From Allorhizobium borbori (lineage in GTDB: Bacteria > Pseudomonadota > Alphaproteobacteria > Rhizobiales > Rhizobiaceae), in contig NZ_JACIDU010000007.1 in the NCBI RefSeq assembly GCF_014196535.1, forward strand, positions 124,001 through 188,000: a stretch of DNA of 64,000 bases, written 5' to 3'. The position numbers were made by a program, and so were the translations under genes. The notes beneath the pieces are model-generated. The model was given only the letters and a program-made list of their open reading frames with translations, did no database searches and was not told the DNA's origin. Positions 43,680 through 53,165 of this stretch are shown here, in pieces. Every line of letters begins with the position of its first letter. Within the stretch, counting starts at the first letter, position 1.

Positions 43680-44921
43680 ATGTCGAACGCTGTGAAAACA
43701 GTAAGCATGATCGCCAAAGAGGCGATTATGATCCTCGAAAACGAACTCGTCGCCGCCAAGCTCGTGCACCGTGGTTACGACGAGGAATATGGCCGCAACC
43801 CGAACGGCTACAAGATCGGCTCCACGATCACCATCCGCAAGCCGACAGATTTTACGGTTCGCGATGGCGCGACGGCATCGAACCAGGACGTGACCGAAGG
43901 CTCGACCAGTATCGTGGTCAACAAGCAGAAGGGCATCGACTTCCAGTTCACGTCGCAGGAACTGGCGCTCGAAATGAACCAGCTTTCCGAGCGCGTCATC
44001 AAGCCTGCCATGATCCAGCTTGCGAACCAGATCGACCGCGACATTCTCGGCCTCTATTCGTCCGTTCCGTCGTGGGTCGGTACGCCGGGGCAGGTCGTCA
44101 ACTCGTTTGCCGACTTCGGCGTCGGCCCGCAGCGCCTTGACGAGTTCGCCGTTCCGCAGGAAAGCCGTGCTGGCCTCCTGTCACCGGCTGACCAGTGGGG
44201 CATGCTGGGCTCGCAGACCGCCCTTTATATCCAGGAAGCGGCCAAGGGTGCCTATCGTGACGGTTCGCTGGGCATGATCGGCGGCGTCGACACCTACATG
44301 AGCCAGAACGTGCCGCTGCACACCGTTGGTGTCGCAACAGGTACTCCGAAGGTCAACGGCGCCAGCCAGAACGTGACCTATGCCTCCGTCAAGGACAGCA
44401 ACACGCAGACGCTGAATACCGATGGCTGGACGAACTCCACCACCGGCATTCTCAAGGCTGGCGACGTGTTCACCATTGCCGGTGTCTATGCCGTCAACCC
44501 GGTCACGAAGCAGACGCTTCCGTTCCTGCGCCAGTTCACTGTCACGGCAGACGCTGATTCCGGCGCATCGACCGGCCCGGCTGCCCTGACGATCACGCCG
44601 GCCATCATCACGTCCGGTGCGTTCCAGACGTGTTCTGCTGCTCCGGCAGACAACGCCGACATCACGGTCGTTGGTACCGGTGGCACGTCCTACCGGCAGA
44701 ACATGATCTTCCACAAGAACGCGTTCGCTCTCGTGACCGTTCCGATGGAAGCGCCGCAGGGTGCCGTCAACGTCTCGCGCCAGTCCTACAAGGGCATCAA
44801 TGTCCGCCTCGTCCCGTACTACGACGGCACGAACGACATTTCGAAGTGGCGTCTCGACGTCCTCTATGGCGTCAAGGCCATTGATCCGCGTCTTGCGACC
44901 CGCATCAGCGGCACGGCCTAA
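43680..44921 (+). CDS. Major coat protein, P22 gp5-like
   Basis: The 413-residue protein is close to P22 coat length. Typical features are the long N-arm (AKEAIMILENELVAAKLVHRGYDEEY), IGSTITIRKPTDFTVRDGA, a telokin-like insertion in the middle, and the C-terminal VNVSRQSYKGINVRLVPYYDG...SKWRLDVLYGVKAIDP. It forms the HK97-fold icosahedral shell. Confidence 0.93.
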   Translation: MSNAVKTVSMIAKEAIMILENELVAAKLVHRGYDEEYGRNPNGYKIGSTITIRKPTDFTVRDGATASNQDVTEGSTSIVVNKQKGIDFQFTSQELALEMNQLSERVIKPAMIQLANQIDRDILGLYSSVPSWVGTPGQVVNSFADFGVGPQRLDEFAVPQESRAGLLSPADQWGMLGSQTALYIQEAAKGAYRDGSLGMIGGVDTYMSQNVPLHTVGVATGTPKVNGASQNVTYASVKDSNTQTLNTDGWTNSTTGILKAGDVFTIAGVYAVNPVTKQTLPFLRQFTVTADADSGASTGPAALTITPAIITSGAFQTCSAAPADNADITVVGTGGTSYRQNMIFHKNAFALVTVPMEAPQGAVNVSRQSYKGINVRLVPYYDGTNDISKWRLDVLYGVKAIDPRLATRISGTA

Positions 44922-44927
44922 CTGGTT

Positions 44928-44943
44928 GGGGGCTTCGGCCCCC
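44928..44943 (+). terminator. Hairpin after the coat gene
   Basis: GGGGGC-TTCG-GCCCCC with only a weak pyrimidine tract after it. A partial terminator or RNA-stabilising hairpin is common after coat genes and would raise coat yield over downstream genes. Confidence 0.55.
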
Positions 44944-44966
44944 TTCCTCACCAGAGAGGATTGGCG

Positions 44967-45623
44967 ATGGCGATCAGCAATTACAGCGAGCTTAAGACGC
45001 GCGTAACCGACTTCATGGACCGCAACGACATTGACGGTTCTGTCGAGGATTTCATCACGCTTGCAGAGGCCAAGCTGAACCGCGAGATCGAATCCATCGC
45101 GACGACTGTCATCCTGAACGGGACGGCAGACGTGAACTACATCAGCATTGCCGATCTGAACATCATCGAGCCGGTATCCCTCTACGTGGATGGCATCATT
45201 CATGAGTTCTCGGTGACGCCGAAGCCGCAAGGCTCTTTCCCGTACTACGACATTTCCGGCACTCCGCAGCAGTGGTGCATCGAGCATACGTCTGGAGGCG
45301 ATGAGATCATTCGCTTCGACCGCGCTCTCGACCTGCCTTACACGTTCCGTTTCACGTACCAGAGCCGCTTTGCGCTGACGGATGCGGCCCCGACGAATGA
45401 GTTCCTGACCCACTACCCGGACGTTTATCTCGCCGCTGCGATTGTCTGGGGGTGCCTGTATACCAAAGACCTGACCGCCGGCTCCATGTGGAAAGCCGTG
45501 CTGGAGGAGGGGCTGGCATCGGCAAAATCCACCTATGCGCAGAACAAGCGCGGGAACCTGACTGTTGACCCGATGCTGACGCGCCGCACGCGCTACAGCT
45601 ACAATCTGGATACAGCCGTATGA
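44967..45623 (+). CDS. Head-tail adaptor, P22 gp4-like
   Basis: The 218-residue protein opens ISNYSELKTRVTDFMDRNDIDGSVEDFITLAEAKLNREI, the start pattern of phage adaptor (gp4/gp6-like) proteins. It follows the coat gene and overlaps the gp10-like gene by 4 nt. It would add to the portal ring after packaging. Start ATG at 44967 after AGAGAGG. Confidence 0.75.
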   Translation: MAISNYSELKTRVTDFMDRNDIDGSVEDFITLAEAKLNREIESIATTVILNGTADVNYISIADLNIIEPVSLYVDGIIHEFSVTPKPQGSFPYYDISGTPQQWCIEHTSGGDEIIRFDRALDLPYTFRFTYQSRFALTDAAPTNEFLTHYPDVYLAAAIVWGCLYTKDLTAGSMWKAVLEEGLASAKSTYAQNKRGNLTVDPMLTRRTRYSYNLDTAV

Positions 45624-47059
45624 GAGTGCCGTTTGGTCCGTTTGAACCGGACAAGTCCCAATTCAACGGAAGCTCGAGCGCGAACATCGTCAACGCCCGC
45701 CCCGTCGCAAACGGATGGGGACCGATGCCCGATCTTGCCGCCATTTCCGATAGCTTGGGGGCTGAATGTCTCGGTGCGGTCTTTGTCCGAACATCGACAG
45801 GCACGTTCAGAACGGTTGCCGCAACGGCTACGGCGATTTTCGAGCTTAACAACACCGATTATTCGTGGACCGATATCAGCGGGCCGAGCGCGCCTTACTC
45901 TGCATCAGAAAGATGGAGTTTCACGCGCTTCGGCGATATGCTGCTGATCCACAATATCAGCGATCCGATCCAGAAATACGATATCAACGCTGGCGGCGCG
46001 GTTTCCGATCTTGGCGGATCGCCGCCGCAGGCGAAATACTCGTGCGTAGTTGGTGACTTCGTGGTTCTCGGCAACCTTTCCGGCGCAGAAACAACAGTCC
46101 ACTGGTCTGGCTACAATGATTGCGAACACTGGACAGTTGGCGACAAGGGGTCTGACACCCAGGAAATACCGGAAGGCGGAGAAATCTTCTCTATCTTCGG
46201 TGACCGTGGCGGATTCTACGTGATCCAGCGGGCCGGGATGCAATACTTCTCATTTGCTCTCGACAGCCCGTACATTTTCACGCGCACCGTCATCAACCCC
46301 AATCAGGGCGCGGTTTCTCCTCGATCCGTGGTCAATATCGGCAATGGCCGGTTCTATTACCTGTCGGAAGACGGTTTTTTCGCCGGCGCTGACCGCACGC
46401 CCATTGGCGCCGAGCGCGTCGATAAGTGGATTTTGAGCGTCATAGACCCCGCTTACCTCGATGATGTTTCAGGGGCTGCCGACCCATACGAGAAAATCGT
46501 ATGGTGGGTCTACCAGACCGCTACCGGCCTCCGGAACATGATCGGTTACGACTGGCAACTGGACCGTTGGTGCATGTCAGACAAGGCCGTATCAGACGTT
46601 TTCCCGCTGGTGACGATTGGGATGACATGGGATGCCCTTGATGATCTCTATGCATCGATTGATGGGGTCGATCTGCCGTTCGATTCTCGTCTGTTCATGG
46701 GCGGCAGGCCGACTCTTGCGGCGTTCGACACTGACAACAAGCTTGCGTTCTTCACGGGCGCAAACCTTGAGGCAACGTTCGACACATCGTTCTTCCAGCC
46801 TGACGATGCGGTCAGGGCGTCCGTGACAAGCGCACGGCTCACAACGGACGCGTCGGCGGCAACCGTGACGGTTATCTCCAAGAGCTACCACGGCGATGCC
46901 GATCGGTATTCACGGGAGGGGGCCATGACCTCCAGCGGGATAATACCGCTCCGGGCTGACGGGCGACTTCACAAAATCAGGGCGACGATACCGGCGCAGT
47001 CGGCGTGGACGATCATGTCTGACGTTGACGTGTCTGTTGTCGCCAGCGGTGGCCGATGA
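45620..47059 (+). CDS. Packaged-DNA stabilisation / tail hub protein, P22 gp10-like
   Basis: The 479-residue beta-rich protein is the length of P22 gp10 (472). Recurring beta segments (FGDMLLIHNISDPIQKYDI, VGDFVVLGNLSG, NIGNGRFYYLSEDGFFAG) suggest a propeller-like fold. It probably seals the portal as the tail hub. Starts in the ATGA overlap at 45620. Confidence 0.75.
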   Translation: MRVPFGPFEPDKSQFNGSSSANIVNARPVANGWGPMPDLAAISDSLGAECLGAVFVRTSTGTFRTVAATATAIFELNNTDYSWTDISGPSAPYSASERWSFTRFGDMLLIHNISDPIQKYDINAGGAVSDLGGSPPQAKYSCVVGDFVVLGNLSGAETTVHWSGYNDCEHWTVGDKGSDTQEIPEGGEIFSIFGDRGGFYVIQRAGMQYFSFALDSPYIFTRTVINPNQGAVSPRSVVNIGNGRFYYLSEDGFFAGADRTPIGAERVDKWILSVIDPAYLDDVSGAADPYEKIVWWVYQTATGLRNMIGYDWQLDRWCMSDKAVSDVFPLVTIGMTWDALDDLYASIDGVDLPFDSRLFMGGRPTLAAFDTDNKLAFFTGANLEATFDTSFFQPDDAVRASVTSARLTTDASAATVTVISKSYHGDADRYSREGAMTSSGIIPLRADGRLHKIRATIPAQSAWTIMSDVDVSVVASGGR

Positions 47060-47394
47060 CAAGCGTTGCGAACCTATCTGGTGTCTACCAGCCACTCGTC
47101 GGCGTAACGCTGTCTGGAACCACACAGACGGTCGTGTATATGGCCCCCAACAAGACCATCGTCGTCAAGTCTGTGACGATCTGCAACCCGACCGGCGGCG
47201 CTGTAACGGCAAAGCTGTTTTGGAAAAAGGGGTCTACGTCGCGGATGATCTTTGTGGGGTCAATCGCGGCCAACAGCACGCAAATCGTAACTGAGCCGGC
47301 ATTCCCGCTCGCGCAAGGCGAGACGATTGAAGCCATCGGCGTGGCATCCGTTGAAGTCACTGTTTCGACAGTGATGAACGTTCCAAATCGATGA
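47056..47394 (+). CDS. Small phage structural protein
   Basis: The 112-residue beta-rich protein (TQTVVYMAPNKTIVVKSVTICNPTGGAVTAKLFWKKG) has the composition of a virion decoration or tail accessory protein. Both junctions are 4-nt overlaps. Function unknown. Confidence 0.65.
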   Translation: MTSVANLSGVYQPLVGVTLSGTTQTVVYMAPNKTIVVKSVTICNPTGGAVTAKLFWKKGSTSRMIFVGSIAANSTQIVTEPAFPLAQGETIEAIGVASVEVTVSTVMNVPNR

Positions 47395-47786
47395 AGATCG
47401 CGAACAGTGCAGAGGTTGATGCCGTTTGGCCTCTGATCGGTGAAAGGTTCAATGAAGCCTTTCGGCGCTGCGGCGATGACCTGACCGGTGGCGAGCTTTG
47501 GCAACTATGCCGGTCAGGAAACGCCTTCCTTGTCCTGAATATGGCGGAAGAAATCAACCTTGCCTGTGTCGTGCGCTTCGAGCGGTGGGCGGATGGGACC
47601 GTTCTTCGTGTCCTCTCTCTCATCGGGGATGACGTCAATTCATGGGCTGAACCCATCGCCGATTTCCTGACCGAAATGGCGCGTCTCGGCGGCGCCTCTC
47701 GCATCGTCGCGGATGGGCGCGGCGGATGGGAGCGCATCTTTTCGAAGCCCAAAGTCCTGCGGCGCACATACATGATGGAGATTTAA
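47391..47786 (+). CDS. GNAT-like phage protein
   Basis: The 131-residue protein resembles GNAT folds: LCRSGNAFLVLN, ACVVRFERWADGTVLRVLSLIGD, then WAEPIADFLTEMARLGGASRIVADGRGGWERIFSKPKVLRRTYMMEI. Such proteins are common between the tail-hub and ejection genes of rhizobial podoviruses. The substrate is unknown. Confidence 0.6.
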   Translation: MKIANSAEVDAVWPLIGERFNEAFRRCGDDLTGGELWQLCRSGNAFLVLNMAEEINLACVVRFERWADGTVLRVLSLIGDDVNSWAEPIADFLTEMARLGGASRIVADGRGGWERIFSKPKVLRRTYMMEI

Positions 47787-48863
47787 ATGTCAGGTGGCGG
47801 CAAAACACAGACCACAACATCATCAAACACGCCGTGGACTGCCGCACAGCCGGCGCTCAAGACGGCAATCGGTGGCGCCGAGGATCTTTACAAGAAAGGC
47901 GTGGGCGGCGACATATACACGGACTCGACCGTCGTACCGTGGTCGCAGCAGACCAAAACGGCGATGGGCGGCATCACGTCGAACGTGAACGCCAATACAG
48001 GCGGGCAGGGGCTTTCTGGCTTCTACGACAAAGTGCTTGGGAACAACGGCCTTTCCCCGGCCCAGCAGAGCGCCATGTCGGCATACAAAACGATCACCGG
48101 AGGGCAGGGGTATAACGACGCCAGCCGGAACGCCATGAGCGGATACCAGGCGCTGACGCAGAACGGCGGTCTAAGCTCCAGCCAGTCTGGCGCGCTGAAA
48201 AACATGCAGGCGCTGGCGAACAGCCAATATGCGATTTCTCCGGAACTGCAAAAAGTCCTCAATGCGCAGGCGTCTAAGGTCAGTGATAGCGTAAACATGA
48301 ATGCGGCGGCGGCTGGCCGTTATGGTTCCGGCGCCAACCAGACGCTTCTCGCGAAGAACGTAGGCGATCTCGCAAACCAGACGATTTACAACGACTACAC
48401 CAACTTCCTCGGCAGGCGTGATGCTGCGAACCAGAACGTGTTCAACATGGGCCAGACCGGGCAGGGCAACTTGTCGTCAGCCTATGGCAACATTGGCAAT
48501 CTCGGCAATACGGCGCTTTCCAACTACGCGAATACCGCAAACTCAATGGCAGGCCTCGGCCAGCAGGGGTTCACGAATATGGGCGCTGCCTATCAGGGAA
48601 CGCAGGCGCCTTATCAGGATCTCATGAAGGTCGGGCAGATGAACGAAGACCTGAGCAATCGGCAGATCCAGGACAAGCTCCGCGTCTTCGATGCAAAGAA
48701 CTCGGTGCCATGGGAGCAACTTGGTCGTCTCAATGCGATCGCATCCGGCGCCGGCCAGATGGGCAGCACGCAGACGCAGACGCAGGCCAACAACCAGAAC
48801 CCGTTCCTCACGGCTCTTGGTTATGGAGCATCCGGCCTCGGCGTTCTCGGCTCATTCCTCTAA
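47787..48863 (+). CDS. Putative DNA ejection / internal virion protein (gp7-like position)
   Basis: The 358-residue protein is rich in Gly, Asn, Gln, Ser and Ala with repeated NxGN-type segments (GNIGNLGNTALSNYANTANS) and a C-terminal small hydrophobic stretch. The ATG directly follows the preceding TAA. Composition and position suit an ejected virion protein. No catalytic motif is visible. Confidence 0.6.
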   Translation: MSGGGKTQTTTSSNTPWTAAQPALKTAIGGAEDLYKKGVGGDIYTDSTVVPWSQQTKTAMGGITSNVNANTGGQGLSGFYDKVLGNNGLSPAQQSAMSAYKTITGGQGYNDASRNAMSGYQALTQNGGLSSSQSGALKNMQALANSQYAISPELQKVLNAQASKVSDSVNMNAAAAGRYGSGANQTLLAKNVGDLANQTIYNDYTNFLGRRDAANQNVFNMGQTGQGNLSSAYGNIGNLGNTALSNYANTANSMAGLGQQGFTNMGAAYQGTQAPYQDLMKVGQMNEDLSNRQIQDKLRVFDAKNSVPWEQLGRLNAIASGAGQMGSTQTQTQANNQNPFLTALGYGASGLGVLGSFL

Positions 48864-48873
48864 GGGGTAAACC

Positions 48874-49974
48874 ATGGCTTGGCAGGACTTCCTACAGAAC
48901 AACTCGCTTGCCCTTCTGAACACGGGCGCCGGCCTCCTGAGCGGTAATAACGCGCAGGAGCAGGCCGCAAACGGCTTCAAGGGCTTCGCGCAGGGCATGA
49001 ATGCGAACAAGACCATGCAGTTTCTGCAGGCGCAGCACCCCGAACTCGCTCAGGCGGTGGGGCAGGGCATCCTCAGCCCCGCCGACGCTTACAAGCTGTC
49101 GTTCGAATACAAGACCAAGACGGCGCAGGACGCAGCCGACGAGAAGCGCTGGCGCGACCGGCAGCAGTTCAGCTGGGATAACGACCCGGATCGTGCGCTC
49201 AACGAGGAATACAAGCGCGCCCAGATCGATGCGCTTGGCCGCCGCTCGGAAAGCGCGGGGTCCTTCCAGACCTTGCCGAATGGAGACTACGGCTTTGCAA
49301 ATCCCAACGACGGGACGTTTTCAAAGCTTGGGTCTGCGCCAAAATCGCCGGCGAACGACGTCGAGGCGCGAAAAGTCCAGGCCGAAGCAGCAGGCCTTGC
49401 GCCAGAAAGCCCGGCTTATCAAAGCTACTTGCTCACCGGGAAAATGCCTCGCGAAGATCAGGCGCCGCTCACCGCCACCGACAAGAAAGCAATCCTTGAG
49501 GCGGATGAGATGATTCTCTCCAATCAGACGGCCATCGACAACCTCAAGAGCGTTCTGGACGAGGGGCAGGGCAAGTCGCTGAATGAACGGGCGGGTTCCG
49601 GGTGGACGACGAGTGTGCAGCCGTGGCTTGCGCGTAACGACCCGACCGGCTTCTTTGACGACGCTAAGGGGGAAGCCACGACGGAATTGAACAACGTCGT
49701 TATCGGTAACTCGCTGGGGCAGCTCAAGGCCGTTTTCGGCGGCAACCCGACCGAAGGCGAGCGGGCGGCTCTGCGGGAACTAGAGGCCAGCGCGAACAAG
49801 ACGCCTGCGGAGCGCAAGATCCTTTTGAACCGCGCCATCGGTCTGGCTGAGAAGCGGATGGAGTTCAACAAGCAGCGCGCTTCCGAATTGCGCGGCGGTG
49901 GGTATTACAAACCGACCGGCATGCAGTCATCGCCTGTCGTCTCGCCATATAAGAACAAATACGGGCTCGAATAA
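48874..49974 (+). CDS. Putative DNA ejection protein (gp20-like position)
   Basis: The 366-residue protein opens MAWQDFLQNNSLALLNTGAGLLSG, then has a charged helical middle and a C-terminal QTAIDNLKSVLDEGQGKSLNE region common in phage internal virion proteins. It lies between two other ejection-type genes. Confidence 0.65.
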   Translation: MAWQDFLQNNSLALLNTGAGLLSGNNAQEQAANGFKGFAQGMNANKTMQFLQAQHPELAQAVGQGILSPADAYKLSFEYKTKTAQDAADEKRWRDRQQFSWDNDPDRALNEEYKRAQIDALGRRSESAGSFQTLPNGDYGFANPNDGTFSKLGSAPKSPANDVEARKVQAEAAGLAPESPAYQSYLLTGKMPREDQAPLTATDKKAILEADEMILSNQTAIDNLKSVLDEGQGKSLNERAGSGWTTSVQPWLARNDPTGFFDDAKGEATTELNNVVIGNSLGQLKAVFGGNPTEGERAALRELEASANKTPAERKILLNRAIGLAEKRMEFNKQRASELRGGGYYKPTGMQSSPVVSPYKNKYGLE

Positions 49975-49986
49975 GGAGCGGACGGA

Positions 49987-52107
49987 ATGGCTGATCTCGC
50001 TCGCATCAAGCGCAATGTCGCCAAGATGGCTTCGATGAACGCGCCAGAAGAGGACATCGACGGCTATATCGCGTCCGAAGGCGTGACGATTGATGACGTG
50101 CGGAATTTCAAGGTTGGCTGGACCGCTGAAAAGGCCACGGAAGCGCCTGAGAGCGCGGCATCAAAGTCTCTGCGTGATGAACTATCCGGCAAGACAGAGA
50201 ACACGGCAAAGGCGCTCTATGACGAAAAGCCGGAATGGCAGAAGCCGATCATTGCCGCGCAGGACATATTCAACACCGGCATCAACGGCCTGAGCATGGG
50301 GTTTGCCGACAAAGGCGCTGCGCTCGCTCGCTCGGCCGTCACGGGCAAACCCTACGAACAGGAACTGCAGGGCATGCGCGACAGGACGCAGGCCAGCAGG
50401 GATAGGGCGCTGTCAGCCGGCACAGCGGCCGAGTTGGGCGGCTCCATTGCTCTTCCGATGGGCCTCGCATCCCGCGGCGTCACGCTGGCCGGACGGATGG
50501 GCGCTGCAGGGCGGGAAGGCATCACCGGAATAATGGCGCGCGCCGGATTGCTTGGCGCCGAAGGCGGCATTTACGGTGGGATCAGCGCAGCCGGCAACGA
50601 CACGGACATTGGTGAGGGGATTGCGACCGGCGCCGCTTTTGGCGCAGCAATCCCGGGGGTGGCGGAGACGGTCGGCAGGGTCGCGCGCCCGTTCGTCGAT
50701 GCCATCCGCGCCCGCACTAACCCATCGGGCTACGCTACTGAGAAGGTCTCGGAGCGTCTTTCCGACAGCATGTCGCCCCAGCAGGCGGCCAATCGAATGG
50801 CGAGCAACCCCGGATCAAATCTGGCGGATGTGGGCGGCGAGAACCTGCGCAACCTGCTGCGCACCACGGTCAACATTCCGGGTCCGGCACGTCAGGCAAC
50901 CAATGCCCGGTTGACGATGCGCCAATTCGGCCAGGGTGACCGGCTCAAGGATGCTATTTCCAAGACGTTCGCTGACCCGGAAGCCTATGCCGCGTCAAAG
51001 GATATGATCGAGGAAACTGCCAAGCGAGAAGCCGCACCGGCCTATCGCCGGGCCTATGAAAAGCCTGTCCATTTCTCCGAGACGCTGGAAGGTATCCTTG
51101 CGACACCGGCAGGGAAGGCGGCTTTGCGCCATGCGGAAACGCTCGCCGGAAATGAGCAGGTTCCGTTCAAGCAGTTGTTCGTGAACATTACCGACGACGG
51201 CGGCAAGGTGGTGCGCCGCGTCCCGGACACGCGGGGATGGGATTACATCAAGCGCAGCCTGGATGACATGATTGACCGGGAACAGGACAGCATCACCAAG
51301 AAATACAGCAATGAGGGTCGCATCCTCATTGGGCTGAAAAACAAGATGCTGGAGGAGGTTGACCGACTAAACCCGGAATACGCGCGGGCGCGCTCCATCT
51401 GGTCCGGAAGCGCTGAACTGGACAAGGCGCTTGAAGCCGGCCGGGAGGTGTTTACGGCCACTCCAGCGGCCTTCCGCAAACGGGTGGCCGACATGGGGCC
51501 GACACAGCGACAGGCGGCGCGCGTCGGCGCTGCTGAAACGCTGCGAAAGGAGATCGACGGCGCTGGCGTTACGAACAACGCAGTCCTCCGGATATTCTCC
51601 AAGCGCCAGCAAATGCGCAATCTCGAAACGCTGTTCGAGACGCCGGAACAGTTTGCCGAGTTTCGCAAGTCCATCTTCGCGGAGGCGCGCAAGCGTGCTA
51701 CCTACGAGAAAGTCAAAGGGAACAGCACCAGCGTCCAGCAGGCCGCCGATCTGGCTGAGGCTGGCGGGATGCGCGACACCATGCAGTTCGGGAAGGACGC
51801 AGCCACCGGCGGCGTTGCCAATGCGACGTTGAATTTCCTCGGGTCGCGTCTTCGGATGTTGGGGGGAATGACCCCGGAGGTGGCGCAGGAGATTTCGAGG
51901 AAGGTTCTTCAGACCGGGCCGAACGCGGCGATGAAGCTCGCGGAGGAACTGACGGCCATTCAGAAGGCAAAGGCATCGTCCACCGCGAGGAGCCAGGCTG
52001 TTCAGGCGGCAATAGCGCGAAGCTTGGCGGTGACAGCGCCGCCACGCATTTTGGGGCAGGAGCGGCGTGGGCCTACCGAAATCACGGTGCCGGTGCCGAT
52101 GCGGTGA
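49987..52107 (+). CDS. Large DNA ejection protein (gp16-like position)
   Basis: The 706-residue protein has a charged N-terminus, glycine- and alanine-rich segments at about residues 150-230 that could insert in membranes (AAELGGSIALPMGLASRGVTLAG, GITGIMARAGLLGAEGGIYGGISAAG), then a long helical C-terminal part. This fits ejection proteins that make a channel for DNA across the envelope. Last gene before the accessory cassette. Confidence 0.7.
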   Translation: MADLARIKRNVAKMASMNAPEEDIDGYIASEGVTIDDVRNFKVGWTAEKATEAPESAASKSLRDELSGKTENTAKALYDEKPEWQKPIIAAQDIFNTGINGLSMGFADKGAALARSAVTGKPYEQELQGMRDRTQASRDRALSAGTAAELGGSIALPMGLASRGVTLAGRMGAAGREGITGIMARAGLLGAEGGIYGGISAAGNDTDIGEGIATGAAFGAAIPGVAETVGRVARPFVDAIRARTNPSGYATEKVSERLSDSMSPQQAANRMASNPGSNLADVGGENLRNLLRTTVNIPGPARQATNARLTMRQFGQGDRLKDAISKTFADPEAYAASKDMIEETAKREAAPAYRRAYEKPVHFSETLEGILATPAGKAALRHAETLAGNEQVPFKQLFVNITDDGGKVVRRVPDTRGWDYIKRSLDDMIDREQDSITKKYSNEGRILIGLKNKMLEEVDRLNPEYARARSIWSGSAELDKALEAGREVFTATPAAFRKRVADMGPTQRQAARVGAAETLRKEIDGAGVTNNAVLRIFSKRQQMRNLETLFETPEQFAEFRKSIFAEARKRATYEKVKGNSTSVQQAADLAEAGGMRDTMQFGKDAATGGVANATLNFLGSRLRMLGGMTPEVAQEISRKVLQTGPNAAMKLAEELTAIQKAKASSTARSQAVQAAIARSLAVTAPPRILGQERRGPTEITVPVPMR

Positions 52108-52344
52108 TTATGGGGCGTCGTCGCTCTTGGAAGAAGGCCAGAAGAGCCATGCCAACAGGGCGATGAACGCCACGAGCAGCGTGCTATCGATTAGCCCACC
52201 ACTGTTCGCAAACAGGCCGCCATTACGCGCTGAGAATGTTCCGATTGCTACAGCCAGAATTGACAGCGGAAGCCACTTATCACGGGCTTGCGCTTTCTCG
52301 ATCCACGTTTTCTTGCGTGCTGTTTTTTTGTTTTCATCAGACAT
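52108..52344 (-). CDS. Small two-helix membrane protein, leftward
   Basis: The 78-residue protein has a basic N-terminus (MSDENKKTARKKTWIEKAQ), a membrane helix (WLPLSILAVAIGTFSA), a Gly-rich loop and a second helix (STLLVAFIALLAWLFW). It is encoded opposite to the structural genes, and its stop abuts the stop of the ejection gene. The isolated leftward orientation suggests expression in the lysogen, perhaps immunity, but this is inference. Confidence 0.65.
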   Translation of the reverse strand: MSDENKKTARKKTWIEKAQARDKWLPLSILAVAIGTFSARNGGLFANSGGLIDSTLLVAFIALLAWLFWPSSKSDDAP

Positions 52345-52377
52345 GCCAGCACCATGACAGACACAAGCACGAAAATC

Positions 52378-52402
52378 AAAGGCTCCTTCGGGGGCCTTTT
52401 TC
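52378..52402 (+). terminator. Terminator of the structural block (phage-type copy 2)
   Basis: AAAGGCTCC-TTCG-GGGGCCTTTTT. Nearly the same hairpin recurs at 54903 (same strand) and 28545 (opposite strand). Confidence 0.88.
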
Positions 52403-52434
52403 TATCGCTTCAACCCCCAGACAGGAGAACTGGA

Positions 52435-52638
52435 ATGATTGACCAGAACACCGGATTGAATGCAGGCGTCGGCCTTTACGGGAGTGGGTGCCTTACTGAT
52501 GACCCGGACGCCAAGCGGCGCTGGATGAAATCCATTCGAGACCGCGCTGAAGCATATAGTCGCGACCTTCCTTTTCGGTTCCAGCATCAACGCCACCTAG
52601 GCGAAAGTTCTGAACAGATGCCTCAAACAACTCCCTAA
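52435..52638 (+). CDS. Alternative rightward ORF antisense to the next gene
   Basis: The 67-residue ORF has a very good site (ACAGGAGAACTGGAATG) right after the terminator, but its second half (RFQHQRHLGESSEQMPQTTP) is of low-information composition. It overlaps the leftward gene at 52493-52750 by 146 nt; both cannot be equally constrained. Confidence 0.3.
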   Translation: MIDQNTGLNAGVGLYGSGCLTDDPDAKRRWMKSIRDRAEAYSRDLPFRFQHQRHLGESSEQMPQTTP

Positions 52639-52750
52639 TCAGCCTTTCGCCTTCCGGGTTGTTGTGAATGGCCGTCGCTAAAATACAACGCACCAGCGTT
52701 TCTAGGGCAAAGAAATCGAGGCGTTCCGTCTTCGCGCTTATGTCACTCAT
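52493..52750 (-). CDS. Small phage protein of unknown function
   Basis: The 85-residue protein has GGAGGG 4 nt before its ATG and a normal helical composition (LDFFALETLVRCILATAIHNNPEGERLIRELFEASVQNF). It is leftward, in the accessory cassette between two copies of the phage-type terminator. No family recognised. Confidence 0.6.
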   Translation of the reverse strand: MSDISAKTERLDFFALETLVRCILATAIHNNPEGERLIRELFEASVQNFRLGGVDAGTEKEGRDYMLQRGLEWISSSAAWRPGHQ

Positions 52751-52805
52751 GATTCCCTCCTTGGTTGCGGGCAATCATTGAATCTTTTTTCGCAGGAGTC
52801 GATTC

Positions 52806-53021
52806 ATGGCTAAATTGACCGAGATCGTCTCTTACGGTGCTAGCCGACGCTCGGACCAGAGGGCAAATGCGAGAGCGGCGGAACTCCTCAGAGTTTCAGA
52901 GAGATCTGTTAAGACTGCGCAACATGTCGCCGCAAGCTTTTGCATGAAGATAGTATATTCGCGCAGGCGAATACCCGGCCCTAAACCGGGGGGAGAGAGT
53001 GGCGGGCTGTCTTGCTATTAG
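52806..53021 (+). CDS. Short HTH-like protein, possibly a fragment
   Basis: Of 71 residues, the first 45 (RSDQRANARAAELLRVSERSVKTAQHVA) look like the helix-turn-helix of phage ParB/replication-type proteins, where ELLxVSERSVxxA is common. The remaining residues (CMKIVYSRRRIPGPKPGG) do not continue such a domain, so it may be a truncated or frameshifted relic. AGGAG lies 7 nt upstream of the ATG. Confidence 0.5.
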   Translation: MAKLTEIVSYGASRRSDQRANARAAELLRVSERSVKTAQHVAASFCMKIVYSRRRIPGPKPGGESGGLSCY

Positions 53022-53165
53022 AAAGAAAAGCTCCACGTGGGAGACAACCAGATCTCAATCAATATCGCAGCAAAAAATTCTGTTGGTTGATTGGCCCTTA
53101 GTTTACTGGACTAGACTCTCGTTCTGATTGATTCCATGCTCCCGTCATTACTGTTGGGGGCATTA

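Noticed and set aside
44181-45413. 410-codon leftward frame opposite coat and gp4-like genes
   Set aside because: It spans two real genes and their ribosome site and has no domain.
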